Shown piece after piece: positions 8,353 to 17,174 of a stretch of 49,293 nt of DNA. The stretch is from Acidimicrobiaceae bacterium. GTDB lineage: Bacteria > Actinomycetota > Acidimicrobiia > Acidimicrobiales > RAAP-2. The stretch spans positions 1 through 49,293 of the forward strand of contig PKXA01000092.1 of NCBI GenBank assembly GCA_003133325.1, read 5' to 3'. The position numbers and the translations under genes were made by a program. The notes under the pieces were generated by a model. It saw only the letters and a program-made list of their open reading frames with translations. It did not search any database and was not told the origin of the DNA. How positions within the stretch are numbered: the first letter of the stretch is position 1; every line of letters starts with the position of its first letter.

Positions 8353-8618
8353 CGCCGGACGGCCTTCACCAGCCGCCTGACCTCGCCCACGTCGATCCCG
8401 AGCACCCCAGCGGTCAGTTCCGGCCCCACCCCGTTCGCCATGTCGACTACGGCACGGTCAACGCCGGATGCGGTCGCAGCGACGAGCTGATCCTGTGAAG
8501 CAATGACCTCGGCTCGCTTGGCCTCGGCGTTCGCCAACCGTGTGCTGGCCTTCTCGTGAGAAGTAGCGAGCTGACCCAAGAGCTGCTTGTAGTTCTTGAC
8601 TGAATCGGCGACGGCCAT
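8349..8618 (-). CDS. Small coiled-coil protein coupled to the helicase
   Basis: An 89-residue protein, almost entirely helical. It begins MAVADSVKNYKQLLGQLATS, runs through a heptad-like segment rich in Ala, Glu, Lys and Arg (ASTRLANAEAKRAEVIASQDQ), and ends with ITG-less basic helix EVRRLVKAVRR. The start at 8618 is set by a strong GGAGGAAG Shine-Dalgarno a few bases upstream, so a longer open frame is discarded. It ends inside the helicase ATG. No family recognised. The size and form suggest a helicase accessory or DNA-binding adaptor, by context only. Confidence 0.65.
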   Translation of the reverse strand: MAVADSVKNYKQLLGQLATSHEKASTRLANAEAKRAEVIASQDQLVAATASGVDRAVVDMANGVGPELTAGVLGIDVGEVRRLVKAVRR

Positions 8619-8658
8619 GGTGACTTCCTCCCGGGCGGCCCGGTGGCGGCCCACACCT

Positions 8659-9165
8659 TTAGCGGATGGGGATCCAGCTAACCGAGGGTGAGGCACTTCC
8701 AGACCGAGTGTTCTTGAGTGATCGCGAGCCGTCGGTCGCCATGCGTTGCAACTGATCCATCGGACAGCCAGAAACAACGACGGCAAGGTGGCCGAAGGGG
8801 ACCAGGCGGGCGGCAACTGCCTCCAACTCGTGTAGGGCGACTGCGACGTGTTCGGCTTCGCTGGTTTCGACGTCAGCCAGATGAGCAAGGGCGGCTTCGA
8901 CGTCGGCCCGAATCCGGCGAGCCCTGATCATGTCCAACCCATCCCGGGTGGTGTTGATCTGCGCTCGGGCGGACAACAAGTTGCGCCACCGCTGAAGACC
9001 CAGGTTGCCCAAAGCTGACATCAGGATTCGTTCCGCCGTCCGGACGCCTCGGCCCTGATGTTGGACGGCGTGGTCGTAGTTCCGGCGGGTGGCGCGCCAG
9101 ACGGGGACGATGGCATCCACGTCATCGAAGATTGCCTGGATGCGTTCTTGAGGGTTCCCGTCCAT
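8659..9165 (-). CDS. Hypothetical helical protein, first gene of helicase-hicAB operon
   Basis: A 168-residue protein if started at the ATG at 9165 (MDGNPQERIQAIFDDVDAIVP). The frame stays open to 9294, and the residues just before the ATG (KATEVRTLDLSSLVV) also read naturally, so the start may be further upstream. The body is helical, with repeated RxxAxxL patterns (RGVRTAERILMSALGNLGLQRWRNLLSARAQ spans the middle) and an EAEHVAVALHELEAVAARLVP segment. No domain recognised. It precedes the coiled-coil gene by 40 bp on the same strand and is divergent from the relaxase gene, so the 280-bp gap to 9445 should contain both promoters and possibly the transfer origin. Confidence 0.6.
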   Translation of the reverse strand: MDGNPQERIQAIFDDVDAIVPVWRATRRNYDHAVQHQGRGVRTAERILMSALGNLGLQRWRNLLSARAQINTTRDGLDMIRARRIRADVEAALAHLADVETSEAEHVAVALHELEAVAARLVPFGHLAVVVSGCPMDQLQRMATDGSRSLKNTRSGSASPSVSWIPIR

Positions 9166-9445
9166 GACTACCAGCGAGGAGAGATCCAGAGTACGGACTT
9201 CAGTCGCCTTAACCGGCCACCCGACACGACCTCCATCGGCCGCCAGCACCACCCGCCATTGCCGCCACCTGGACCGTCCACCGGTCACCAGCACCCCCTA
9301 CAGCCACCCGCCAACCACCGCTACTTCACACCGTTGGCACCCGAGGTTCACAATTTCGTGACCAGCGACTTCTCGGTAGCTGGATGCGCTCCCGCTTGTA
9401 GTTGCAGTGGCGCTTCCCATTACCAGAAAGCGGGGCCTGGACACG

Positions 9446-12400
9446 ATGATCTCGATCCGGAGAATCAGCTTGGGTGGCGGGTTCCGCTACCTCATAGACT
9501 CCGTGGCGGTCGGGGACGGAGCGCCGGAACAGTCGAGCAATCTGACCCGCTACTACGCCGAATCGGGAACGCCTCCTGGCGTCTTTCTGGGGTCGGGTTT
9601 GGCTGATTTGAACGACGGCAACGGAGTCGAGAAGTGGTCGCAGGTGACCGCACAGCACCTCGTCAACATGCTCGGGGCCTGCGCCGATCCGATCACCGGC
9701 GATCCGCTCGGGGCCACGCCGCCCAGCGGCACCAGGCAGGCTCCGGTGGCTGGTTTCGACCTCACGTTCAGCCCGTCGAAGTCCGTTTCGACCGCTTGGG
9801 CACTGGCCGACGAGGGAACCAAAGGAGTCATGTACGAGTGCCACCGGCGAGCGATCGACTACGTCATCGCTTACGCCGAACGAGAGGTGTTCCACTCCCG
9901 GTCTGGCCACGCTGGGGTGGTCCAAGAGGACGTGACCGGGGTGGTGGCGACTGCCTTCACCCACTGGGACAGCCGTGCCGGCGATCCGCAGCTTCACGAC
10001 CACGTGGTGGTGATGAACCGGGCCAAGAGTGTGTCGGACGGCCGGTGGAGGACCCTCGACAGTCGGGGCCTCTACAAGTCGGTCATCATGCTCGGGGAGA
10101 TGCACCAGGGGGTTCTCTCCGACTACCTGACCGAAGCGCTGGGGGTGGGGTGGGATGCCCGCAGGCGTCGGCACACGGACACGCCCCGGTGGGAGATAGC
10201 CGGCGTTCCCGAGACGCTGATGGCGGAGTTCTCCCAACGGGCCGAGCAGATCGCCGACCACAAGGACCGGTTGCGTGCCAACTTCGTGACCGCCCACGGC
10301 CGGAGACCGACCGCCGTGGAAGACATGCGACTCCACCAACATGCCACCCTGGCGACACGACCCGACAAGCAGCACCGGAGCTTGGCCGAGATGACCGAGG
10401 GATGGCGGGAGAGGGCCGCCAGCTACGTCGGTGACGAGCAGGTCGCTTGGGTCGCCAGCCTCACTGGTCGGAACGACTTGCCCCTGCTCCGTGTCGGCGA
10501 TCTGGCCGACGAGATGCTGGGTGATGCCGCATGGGCCGTCGTCGCCAAGGTGGCCGAACGCCACTCCACCTACAGCCGCCAGAATCTCATGGCCGAGGCT
10601 CACCGCACCATCCATGGGGTGCGTTTCGCCACCCCCGATGACCGGCTGGCCGTGGCCGAGCGAATCACTCATCTCGCTGTCGAGTGCTCGCTGACGCTCA
10701 CGCCACCGACCGTCCATCACACACCGGACCGCTACATCCGGGCCGACGGCAGCTCCCGGCTCCGGCCGAAGGACCACACCGTCTACACGACACACACCCT
10801 CCTCGAGGCCGAAGCTCGCCTCCTCGATGCCGGGCGCCGGGTGGATGCCCCGACCGTAAAGATCGCCACCATTGCGACCATCGCTGAGGCCCCGCTGCCG
10901 GGCAAGGAGTACGCACTCTCGACCGATCAGGCGCTCGCCATCGAGAAGATCGCAACGTCCGGGAGGGCCCTGGACGTACTCGTCGGGCCAGCCGGGACCG
11001 GCAAGACAAGCACCATGGCCGGGCTCCGGGCTGTCTGGGAGACAGAGCACGGTCCGGGGTCGGTGATCGGGCTCGCACCCTCTGCAGCTGCCGCCGAAGT
11101 GTTGGCCAACGACCTCGGGATCGACACGGAAAACACCTCAAAATGGCTGACTGAGCATCGCAAGCTCTCCGGCCAGCTGGCAGAGCGGGACAAGCTCGCA
11201 GGCAAGCTGGCACGCCATCCCTATCCCCTCTCTGGCTCTGCGGAACGGATCAGGGACCGGCTGCAGAGGCTAGACGCCGACCTCTCGCAGTGGCAGCTCC
11301 GGGGGGGCCAGCTCGTGATCGTGGACGAAGCCAGCCTGGCTGGAACGTTCGGGTTGGACGAGCTGATGAGCGCAGCGACCGATGCAGGGGCGAAGGTGCT
11401 CCTGGTCGGAGACTGGGGCCAGCTCAGCGCCGTCGACGCCGGTGGAGCCTTTGGCCTACTGGCCAGGGATCGGGGCGATCTCGCACCCGAGCTGACCGAC
11501 GTTCGTCGGTTCACCGAGGACTGGGAGAGGACAGCGAGCGTCGAGATGCGCCTCGGCAGAGAAGGAGTCATCGACGCCTACGAGGCCCACGGTCGGATCA
11601 CCGGGGGCGAACGGGAGACCCTGTTGGACGCCGTCTATGTGGCCTGGAAGTCCGACGTCGATGCCGGCAAGTCGAGCCTGATGATCGCCGGCGATTCCGC
11701 AACGGTCGCTGAGTTGAACCGGCGAGCCAGGGCCGATCGGGTGGCATCGGGGGCTGTCACCGGTTCTGGCCTGGCTGTAGCCGGACGCCAGATGGCCGGA
11801 GTGGGGGATGAAGTCGTCACTCGCCAGAACAACCGTCTCCTCGCTACCGGCAAGCGCTGGGTGAAGAACGGCGATCGCTGGGTTGTCACTGCCAGCAACG
11901 ACGACGGCAGCATGGCCGTGAGGCGGGCCGGTGGTGGCGGCGAAGTGGTACTCCCTACCGCCTACGTCACCGACCATGTCGAGCTGGCCTACGCCTCGAC
12001 CGCCCATCGGGTCCAGGGGAGGACCGTCGATACCGCGCATGCCTTGGTGTCACCGACCACCACCCGAGAGGTGTTGTACGTGGCCGCCACACGCGGTCGG
12101 GAGTCCAACCGGCTCTACGTGGACACCTGCTACGACCCGGACCCCCAGACCTCCCATGACGGAGTGACGAATCCGCAGACGGCCCGCGAAGTCCTCGTTG
12201 GCGTCCTTTCCAACGAGGGGGCCGACATCTCCGCACACGAGACGATCAGGCGGGAACAGCACGCCGCCGATTCGTGGCCGACGCTCTGTGCCGAGTATCA
12301 GACGCTTGCCAAGGCAGCCCAGGCTGAGAGGTGGGAGGCCCTGCTCGATCGTTCCGGCTTGGCCCTGGAAGCACTCGATCTCGTGCGATCGAGCGAAGCC

Positions 12401-12991
12401 CACGGTCCGTTGTTGGCGGCGTTCAGGGATGCCGAGAGCAGGGGGGTGGACATCGAGACCGCATTGCCCCGGCTGGTGCAGGCACACACACTGGCTGATG
12501 CCGACGACGTGGCGGCCGTCCTCCATGCTCGGGTCGAACGGTATGTGCAGAGGAGTGGGAGCAACCGCCGGACCGCCGGCAATCTCATCGGTGGATTGAT
12601 ACCCCGAGCGTTGGGTGTCACCGACCCGGACATGGCTCGAGCCCTCGAAGATCGGGACCGAGCGTTGGAACAACGTGCTCGGTTCCGGGCCGAGCAGGCC
12701 GTTGCCCATGGCGAGATATGGACACGAACTCTCGGGCAAGTGCCGAGCGACCCAGTCCAACGTGAGCGTTGGTTCGCCGGGGTGTCGACCGCCGCCGCCT
12801 ACCGGGAGAGGTGGGGCGTCAGGGGAGAAACCACGCTCGGGTCGGATGTCACCTGCATCGAGCAGATCGGCCATCGCAAGCGTGCCCAGGAAGCGATCGA
12901 CCGGGCCACGGCCGTCGGTCATCGGTTGCCGGGGGAGGCGCGATCGGAGTCGGAAGTGGTGCAAGTTGCACCGACCGAAATAACTCTTTGA
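9446..12991 (+). CDS. traA: MobF/TraA-type conjugative relaxase-helicase
   Basis: A 1,181-residue fusion of a TrwC-like relaxase and a RecD-like helicase. The N-terminal domain has candidate catalytic tyrosines Y36-Y37 (SNLTRYYAES), the FDLTFSPSKSVS segment near 104-115, and the metal-binding histidine triad H173, H184, H186 (FTHWDSRAGDPQLHDHV). The helicase half has Walker A GPAGTGKTST near 513-522, VDEAS near 626 and VGDWGQLSAVD, with AYASTAHRVQGRTVD and EVLYVAATRGRE later. Such proteins nick the transfer origin, stay bound to the 5' end and unwind the strand for conjugation. The start at 9446 (MISIRRISLGGG) matches family N-termini better than the ATG 13 codons upstream. No coupling protein or secretion gene is visible, so the element is either mobilizable or continues to the left. 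Confidence 0.92.
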   Translation: MISIRRISLGGGFRYLIDSVAVGDGAPEQSSNLTRYYAESGTPPGVFLGSGLADLNDGNGVEKWSQVTAQHLVNMLGACADPITGDPLGATPPSGTRQAPVAGFDLTFSPSKSVSTAWALADEGTKGVMYECHRRAIDYVIAYAEREVFHSRSGHAGVVQEDVTGVVATAFTHWDSRAGDPQLHDHVVVMNRAKSVSDGRWRTLDSRGLYKSVIMLGEMHQGVLSDYLTEALGVGWDARRRRHTDTPRWEIAGVPETLMAEFSQRAEQIADHKDRLRANFVTAHGRRPTAVEDMRLHQHATLATRPDKQHRSLAEMTEGWRERAASYVGDEQVAWVASLTGRNDLPLLRVGDLADEMLGDAAWAVVAKVAERHSTYSRQNLMAEAHRTIHGVRFATPDDRLAVAERITHLAVECSLTLTPPTVHHTPDRYIRADGSSRLRPKDHTVYTTHTLLEAEARLLDAGRRVDAPTVKIATIATIAEAPLPGKEYALSTDQALAIEKIATSGRALDVLVGPAGTGKTSTMAGLRAVWETEHGPGSVIGLAPSAAAAEVLANDLGIDTENTSKWLTEHRKLSGQLAERDKLAGKLARHPYPLSGSAERIRDRLQRLDADLSQWQLRGGQLVIVDEASLAGTFGLDELMSAATDAGAKVLLVGDWGQLSAVDAGGAFGLLARDRGDLAPELTDVRRFTEDWERTASVEMRLGREGVIDAYEAHGRITGGERETLLDAVYVAWKSDVDAGKSSLMIAGDSATVAELNRRARADRVASGAVTGSGLAVAGRQMAGVGDEVVTRQNNRLLATGKRWVKNGDRWVVTASNDDGSMAVRRAGGGGEVVLPTAYVTDHVELAYASTAHRVQGRTVDTAHALVSPTTTREVLYVAATRGRESNRLYVDTCYDPDPQTSHDGVTNPQTAREVLVGVLSNEGADISAHETIRREQHAADSWPTLCAEYQTLAKAAQAERWEALLDRSGLALEALDLVRSSEAHGPLLAAFRDAESRGVDIETALPRLVQAHTLADADDVAAVLHARVERYVQRSGSNRRTAGNLIGGLIPRALGVTDPDMARALEDRDRALEQRARFRAEQAVAHGEIWTRTLGQVPSDPVQRERWFAGVSTAAAYRERWGVRGETTLGSDVTCIEQIGHRKRAQEAIDRATAVGHRLPGEARSESEVVQVAPTEITL

Positions 12992-13204
12992 ACGCGGACA
13001 GCGATTCTGGGGAGCTGCCCTCGGGCGAGATACCAACCTTGACGGGTCCCAGGCAGCTTGCTCACCGATGACCTTCTCGCTGAGGCCGTAGGCGATCCGG
13101 TGCAGGAAGGACTCGTAGATTTCCACCGCTGGCGACGTCCGCTCGATGATCATCAGGGGAGGTAGTCCACTCACCGGGCGAACCCGTGGCTAGCGTCGAG
13201 GATC

Positions 13205-14515
13205 GTGGAACAGGGCACGAGCGATGGCGATGATCTGCGGGGAGAGCTTCGGAAACGTCGAGGCCGAGCTTGGATCAGCGCGGTGTTGGGACGGCCGGTC
13301 GATGGCGTCGCACCTCTGCTCCATGCCTTGGTCGTGGTCGGGCCTCGCCCGGAAGGCTGGATGGAACGAACCTGGGCCTACGGCGAGTGCTCCTTCACTT
13401 CCATCGCGGCGTCGACCGCGAGGCTGGCGTCCGTCCTTGTTCCCGAGAGCGACGCAGCGCTCAATGTGGGATCGGCCCGCGTGGGTCTCGAACTGACGAA
13501 CGGCAACTTCAACTGGGTCCGCAAGCCCAGTCTGGCTCTCTACGACGAGCTCACCTTGCCGTGGCCGTCGGTGGCCTACACCATCAATATGACTAACCAA
13601 GGGTCCGCGTTCCCTCAGAACGGCTATCTGGTCGGCGAGGGCGACGCTCCTTCGTTCCCGACGTTCGGGGCGGCGTACAACGCCTTCTACCACGGCAACT
13701 TCGTGGTGTCGGGTACGAGCAACCCGCAGCTCGGCCAGGTCTCGATGCGGTTCGTCGACGGTCGAGCGCGGATCGGCCGGGTTCGCATTCGACCGACGTC
13801 ACTTGAGGTCTGGGTCGGTGGACGTACTCTGCGGGGCACTCGGTTGGAGCTGAACGGAGCCGAGTACCGGACCTCGGTCGACTTGGACAAGGCTGGCCGG
13901 TTCGCGTTCCCCCTCCCCGCCGGCCTTCCATCGGACGCCTGGCTCTGGCTCAAGGAGGGGACCGATTGGCGTGACTTCCGCGCCCTCAGCTGGGAAGGCA
14001 GCCGGATTCCCAACGTCGAGACCGAACTACCCAGGGACCCCATTGCAGAGCTGAGCCTCCTGGCGGCTCAAGGCGAAGGTCCTCACCTTGAGTACAAGGA
14101 GAAGCTCCCCGACGGCCGAGATGAGAAGCGCCACGTCTTCAAAACCGTCGTAGCCTTCGCCAACGGCGACGGTGGCACCTTGCTCTTCGGGATCGGCGAC
14201 GGAGGTGAGCGGCGCGGTATCAAGGACAAGCTGCCCGAGGGCCGTCGTCGTCTGAACGATCTCCTGCGAGACATCATCGATCCGTCGCCCCAGGTGCGCA
14301 TCGAGGCTCATCGATTGGACGGGAAGAACATCCTCGTGCTCGAAGTCCTCTCTAGCGGAGGTGTCCTGCACGCGTTGACACTCGACCAGAACAAGCCCGA
14401 GTACTACGTCCGCCGGGACGGGACGACCTTCTACGCCCGCCCGGATGAACTGGCCGCAGTCGTTCGGAGGGGCTCCCCGCCCTCCGGCTCCCTGCCATGG
14501 TTCGCTCAGCAATAG
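13205..14515 (+). CDS. AlbA_2/Schlafen-type putative DNA-binding protein
   Basis: A 436-residue protein with a GTG start at 13205. The C-terminal part, from about residue 285, is an AlbA_2 (Schlafen-like) domain: E-x-K motif in GPHLEYKEKLP near 290-301, KTVVAFANGDGGTLLFGIGD near 312-331, VRIEAHRLDGKNILVLEV, and a closing EYYVRRDGTTFYARPDEL. Such domains occur in bacterial regulators and in defence proteins, where they may bind nucleic acid or ATP. The N-terminal 280 residues are beta-rich, with many aromatic residues, and not recognised; they may be a sensor. A HEPN gene follows after 47 bp on the same strand, so the two may act together. The gene opens the island of defence-type genes running to 23743. 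Confidence 0.75.
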   Translation: MEQGTSDGDDLRGELRKRRGRAWISAVLGRPVDGVAPLLHALVVVGPRPEGWMERTWAYGECSFTSIAASTARLASVLVPESDAALNVGSARVGLELTNGNFNWVRKPSLALYDELTLPWPSVAYTINMTNQGSAFPQNGYLVGEGDAPSFPTFGAAYNAFYHGNFVVSGTSNPQLGQVSMRFVDGRARIGRVRIRPTSLEVWVGGRTLRGTRLELNGAEYRTSVDLDKAGRFAFPLPAGLPSDAWLWLKEGTDWRDFRALSWEGSRIPNVETELPRDPIAELSLLAAQGEGPHLEYKEKLPDGRDEKRHVFKTVVAFANGDGGTLLFGIGDGGERRGIKDKLPEGRRRLNDLLRDIIDPSPQVRIEAHRLDGKNILVLEVLSSGGVLHALTLDQNKPEYYVRRDGTTFYARPDELAAVVRRGSPPSGSLPWFAQQ

Positions 14516-14562
14516 AAGCAACAGAGCCCGCGGCGACCGCGTAATCTTGGAAAGATCGGGGG

Positions 14563-15183
14563 ATGGAACCGCTGCGGGACCCGTCGGTCCTCGAATTCAA
14601 ACTGCTCCCCGAGTCGGTGGCCCTGAGCCTCATGAGGGCAGCGACGATGCTCACCGGATGGGAGTTCATTCACTCGAACATCGTGAGAGCGGTCAAGGAC
14701 TTCTTCATGGTTGGTTTCGACAAGGAGGAGTACCACTATGACGACGGCTACGAGCGCGACGTACTGTCCAAGGTCGGGAATGGGTCAACGATCTTCGACG
14801 CCTCCACGGCGTGGCTCGTGGAAATGGAAGCGCTCACCCAAGACGACGTCTCCCTTTTGAGGGAGATCCGGGCGCACCGCAACGACATCGCCCATGAGAT
14901 GGCCAAATACCTGGTTGACCCCGGACAAGACGTCAGCGTGGACCTGCTCCTCCGGGCACGAGGCATCATCCAGCGGCTTGGTCAGTTCTGGGGTCAGATC
15001 GACGTCGACACCAATCCGCGGTTCGATGATCAGGACGTTGCCCCCGAAGATATCCACTCCGGGCAGTTGCTCTTATTCGACTACGTGTTGTCGTTGGTGA
15101 CCGTTCCCTCCGGTGCAGACCAAGAGGATGGACAGGAGTCGCCTGGATGGAGGGACGTTCTGAAATCAGGTAACTCGGGTTAG
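14563..15183 (+). CDS. HEPN-motif protein, candidate RNase
   Basis: A 206-residue helical protein with the HEPN signature R-x4-H at R106-H111 (REIRAHRNDIAHE), the hallmark of HEPN ribonucleases of toxin-antitoxin and defence systems. The upstream helices (LLPESVALSLMRAATMLTGWEF) and the tail fit a HEPN bundle. No partner nucleotidyltransferase (MNT) is adjacent; the upstream AlbA_2 gene is the nearest candidate partner. It is convergent with the 373-residue gene on the other strand, and their stop codons overlap by four bases at 15180-15183. A weak GGGG precedes the ATG. The HEPN call rests on one motif and helical character; function is inferred. Confidence 0.6.
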   Translation: MEPLRDPSVLEFKLLPESVALSLMRAATMLTGWEFIHSNIVRAVKDFFMVGFDKEEYHYDDGYERDVLSKVGNGSTIFDASTAWLVEMEALTQDDVSLLREIRAHRNDIAHEMAKYLVDPGQDVSVDLLLRARGIIQRLGQFWGQIDVDTNPRFDDQDVAPEDIHSGQLLLFDYVLSLVTVPSGADQEDGQESPGWRDVLKSGNSG

Positions 15184-16301
15184 ACATCGCGCTTGCGCAA
15201 GGCCTCCGCAACGGCCGTTGTCATGGCTCGCCGGGCCGCTGCCGCTCGCGCTTCGTGCCACGCATCGCCTGGCTCGGAGGAGAGGATCGCAAGGACTTCG
15301 ATTCGACGGTCGAGCGCGTCCATGCTGACTCTGTCCGCGTCGCTTAGGGGCCGGTCACCCGTTTGTTCGAGGTGTCGCTTCACCGCGAGCGAAAACAGCT
15401 CAGCCGCGATGACGCCGTGGAAGAGGTCGGTCCACGTGCTCGGAGCGGATTCGCCGCTGTGGAGGGCTGAGCGTCGAACATAGAACTCGCGCATCCAGCG
15501 TTTGCGCCACGGCCCCGAGTCCGGCGAGGGGTTTCCCTTCATGCTGAAATTGACCCAATTGGTCGACCCCTGCGAGTAGGCGTCGAACAGCCCGTCCACG
15601 GCATCGGCGAGCCCCTGGCCGATCGGAGTGCTCACGCCGAGGAGCCGCTCGAATGCGGCTCCCATCCAGACGAGGTCGTCGAGGACGGCGGTCTGCTCGC
15701 TGAGCCGGTTTGCTTGGAGGAACGGCGGCAGAGCGCGTTCAAGCGTTTGGCCCAGCGCCGACGGCCCGGAGATCGTGTTCACCAGGGCATCGAGCAGGGT
15801 CTCGTCGATGCCGAGTTGATGCCCTGGCGATGCCGACAGGGGGACGGTGATCGTGATCTTGTCGAGCGGCCAACCGTCGAGGTACTGGCCTTCGCGGCGG
15901 CGCTTGTAGATGGCGACATGCGCTGTGTCCGATGAGAAGCGATGGAAGTACCCGTCGCAGTGAGCGTCGGTGGTCGGCCCGAGGCCCGCTGTGTCGTAGT
16001 AGTCGTTACTCATGACGAGACCGGCCGACAGACACATGCGGTGCCGGAGCAGGTCGTCGAAGTCGGCTGCGGTCAAGCTCAGGGGGTCGCCGGCGCTCAT
16101 CCACATGAGGCTGGGCGAGACGGGAGAACCGCCCAAGCCTCGGTAACAGGCGAGGATGCGTCGGGCCGCCTCGGTGCAGGGGTGATCCGGGTCGAGACAG
16201 CTGGTGGCCGGGGCGACCGACACCCTCCCGAAGTTGATCAGCTCGCGGAGTTGAAGCCAAGGCAGCACGTACAGGTGGGCCTCGCTCTGGTCTGACCCCA
16301 T
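15180..16301 (-). CDS. Protein with C-terminal HEPN-like motif, downstream of qatD
   Basis: A 373-residue protein. The ATG at 16301 (MGSDQSEAHLYVLPWLQL) has a GAAGGAG Shine-Dalgarno 6 bases upstream and is preferred over an open extension to 16370. The N-terminal half is mixed alpha/beta and unrecognised. The C-terminal third resembles the HEPN segment of ApeA-like or Abi-type proteins: WMREFYVRRSALHSGE, with R276-x4-H281, then WTDLFHGVIAAELFSLAVKR. It lies 114 bp after qatD on the same strand, so it may belong to the qat transcript as a fifth gene. Standard Qat systems have four genes, so this could be an accessory effector or a separate abortive-infection gene. Confidence 0.6.
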   Translation of the reverse strand: MGSDQSEAHLYVLPWLQLRELINFGRVSVAPATSCLDPDHPCTEAARRILACYRGLGGSPVSPSLMWMSAGDPLSLTAADFDDLLRHRMCLSAGLVMSNDYYDTAGLGPTTDAHCDGYFHRFSSDTAHVAIYKRRREGQYLDGWPLDKITITVPLSASPGHQLGIDETLLDALVNTISGPSALGQTLERALPPFLQANRLSEQTAVLDDLVWMGAAFERLLGVSTPIGQGLADAVDGLFDAYSQGSTNWVNFSMKGNPSPDSGPWRKRWMREFYVRRSALHSGESAPSTWTDLFHGVIAAELFSLAVKRHLEQTGDRPLSDADRVSMDALDRRIEVLAILSSEPGDAWHEARAAAARRAMTTAVAEALRKRDV

Positions 16302-16415
16302 CCGTCGCTCCTTCACGTAGGCCCGATCCGAGACTATGGGCTGCCCGAGAACCTGGGCCGTGACACTCAATGAACTGAAACCGCTACGTCCGAGGTATTA
16401 GTTCACCAGAGACGA

Positions 16416-17174
16416 TCAGCCTTGCGGGCTCGGCGTCGACGTTCCCACCGTGGCGCCGTAGAGAGTGGCTAAGTTGTCGTGCACGATTCCGGCTGCCTGG
16501 GATTGGGTGATGTCCCATCGCCGACCGAGTTCGCTCACAAGGCGGGACATGTCGGCTGGCTCGACCGACCGGGTTCCGGTCTTGGCGAACGGCCCGTCGC
16601 TCTCGGTCAGGACCCGATCGCGAGGGAGCGCTGCGACGGTGGCACGCCCCTTCTCGGTCCGCAGCATCGAAGGATTCACACTGAAATAGAGGCCGGCGGC
16701 GAGTGCCGAATCGATGAGCCCTGCCGGCCCCGTGTACCAGTGGAGGATGGCGGTAATTCCGGCGTCAGCGAAGCGTTCTATGAGGATCTTCTCGGCGCCA
16801 CGAGAGTGAGCGGTCACGACGCGGTATCGGAGGAGGGGCTCGGCGAGGAGGCGGTCCAACACCCGCAGCTGGCTCGTCTTCGTGTCGCGGCCGTGTCGGG
16901 AAAAATCGAGCCCGATCTCGCCGACATACTCGGCTCGGGGTAGCGAACGGATGAGCTGGCCCTCTTCGATCGGTCCCGCCGTGTGGGCCCGAAGTGGATG
17001 AAGGCCGAGGGCGACGCGGACCCGACGATCCCTGCGGAAGCGGGCCTCTAGAAGCCGGAACCGACTCGGTAGTTCGGTCACGGCGACGACCACGGTGTCC
17101 GGCGCCGCTTCCAGAGTCGTCAGGGGGTCTTTGAAAAGGTCGAGGTGGCAGTGGGTGTCGAGGTACGTGGTCAC
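16416..17174 (-). CDS. qatD: QatD, TatD-family metal-dependent nuclease
   Basis: A 252-residue TatD-family hydrolase. The TIM-barrel metal ligands are all visible: H8 and H10 (DTHCHLD), the glutamate in YVGEIGLDF, the histidines in VVTAHSRGA and AILHWYTG, and the aspartate in LTESDGPFA. TatD proteins are magnesium-dependent DNases. In Qat antiphage systems the TatD protein is the fourth component and the presumed DNA-degrading arm. Its ATG overlaps the qatC stop by four bases (ATGA, 17171-17174), so it is translationally coupled. The context of QatC, QatB and a KAP ATPase directly upstream identifies it as QatD and not the housekeeping tatD. Confidence 0.92.
   Translation of the reverse strand: MTTYLDTHCHLDLFKDPLTTLEAAPDTVVVAVTELPSRFRLLEARFRRDRRVRVALGLHPLRAHTAGPIEEGQLIRSLPRAEYVGEIGLDFSRHGRDTKTSQLRVLDRLLAEPLLRYRVVTAHSRGAEKILIERFADAGITAILHWYTGPAGLIDSALAAGLYFSVNPSMLRTEKGRATVAALPRDRVLTESDGPFAKTGTRSVEPADMSRLVSELGRRWDITQSQAAGIVHDNLATLYGATVGTSTPSPQG

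Noticed and set aside
9326-11050. Long minus-strand open frame (574 codons) opposite the relaxase
   Set aside because: It has no recognisable domain and runs antisense to clear relaxase motifs; long antisense frames are expected in high-GC genes.
12050-13174. Minus-strand frame at the relaxase end, including MIIERTSPAVEIYESFLHRI near 13100-13153
   Set aside because: The first 40 residues look protein-like, perhaps a gene fragment, but the rest is antisense to the relaxase and there is no ribosome-binding site or known family.
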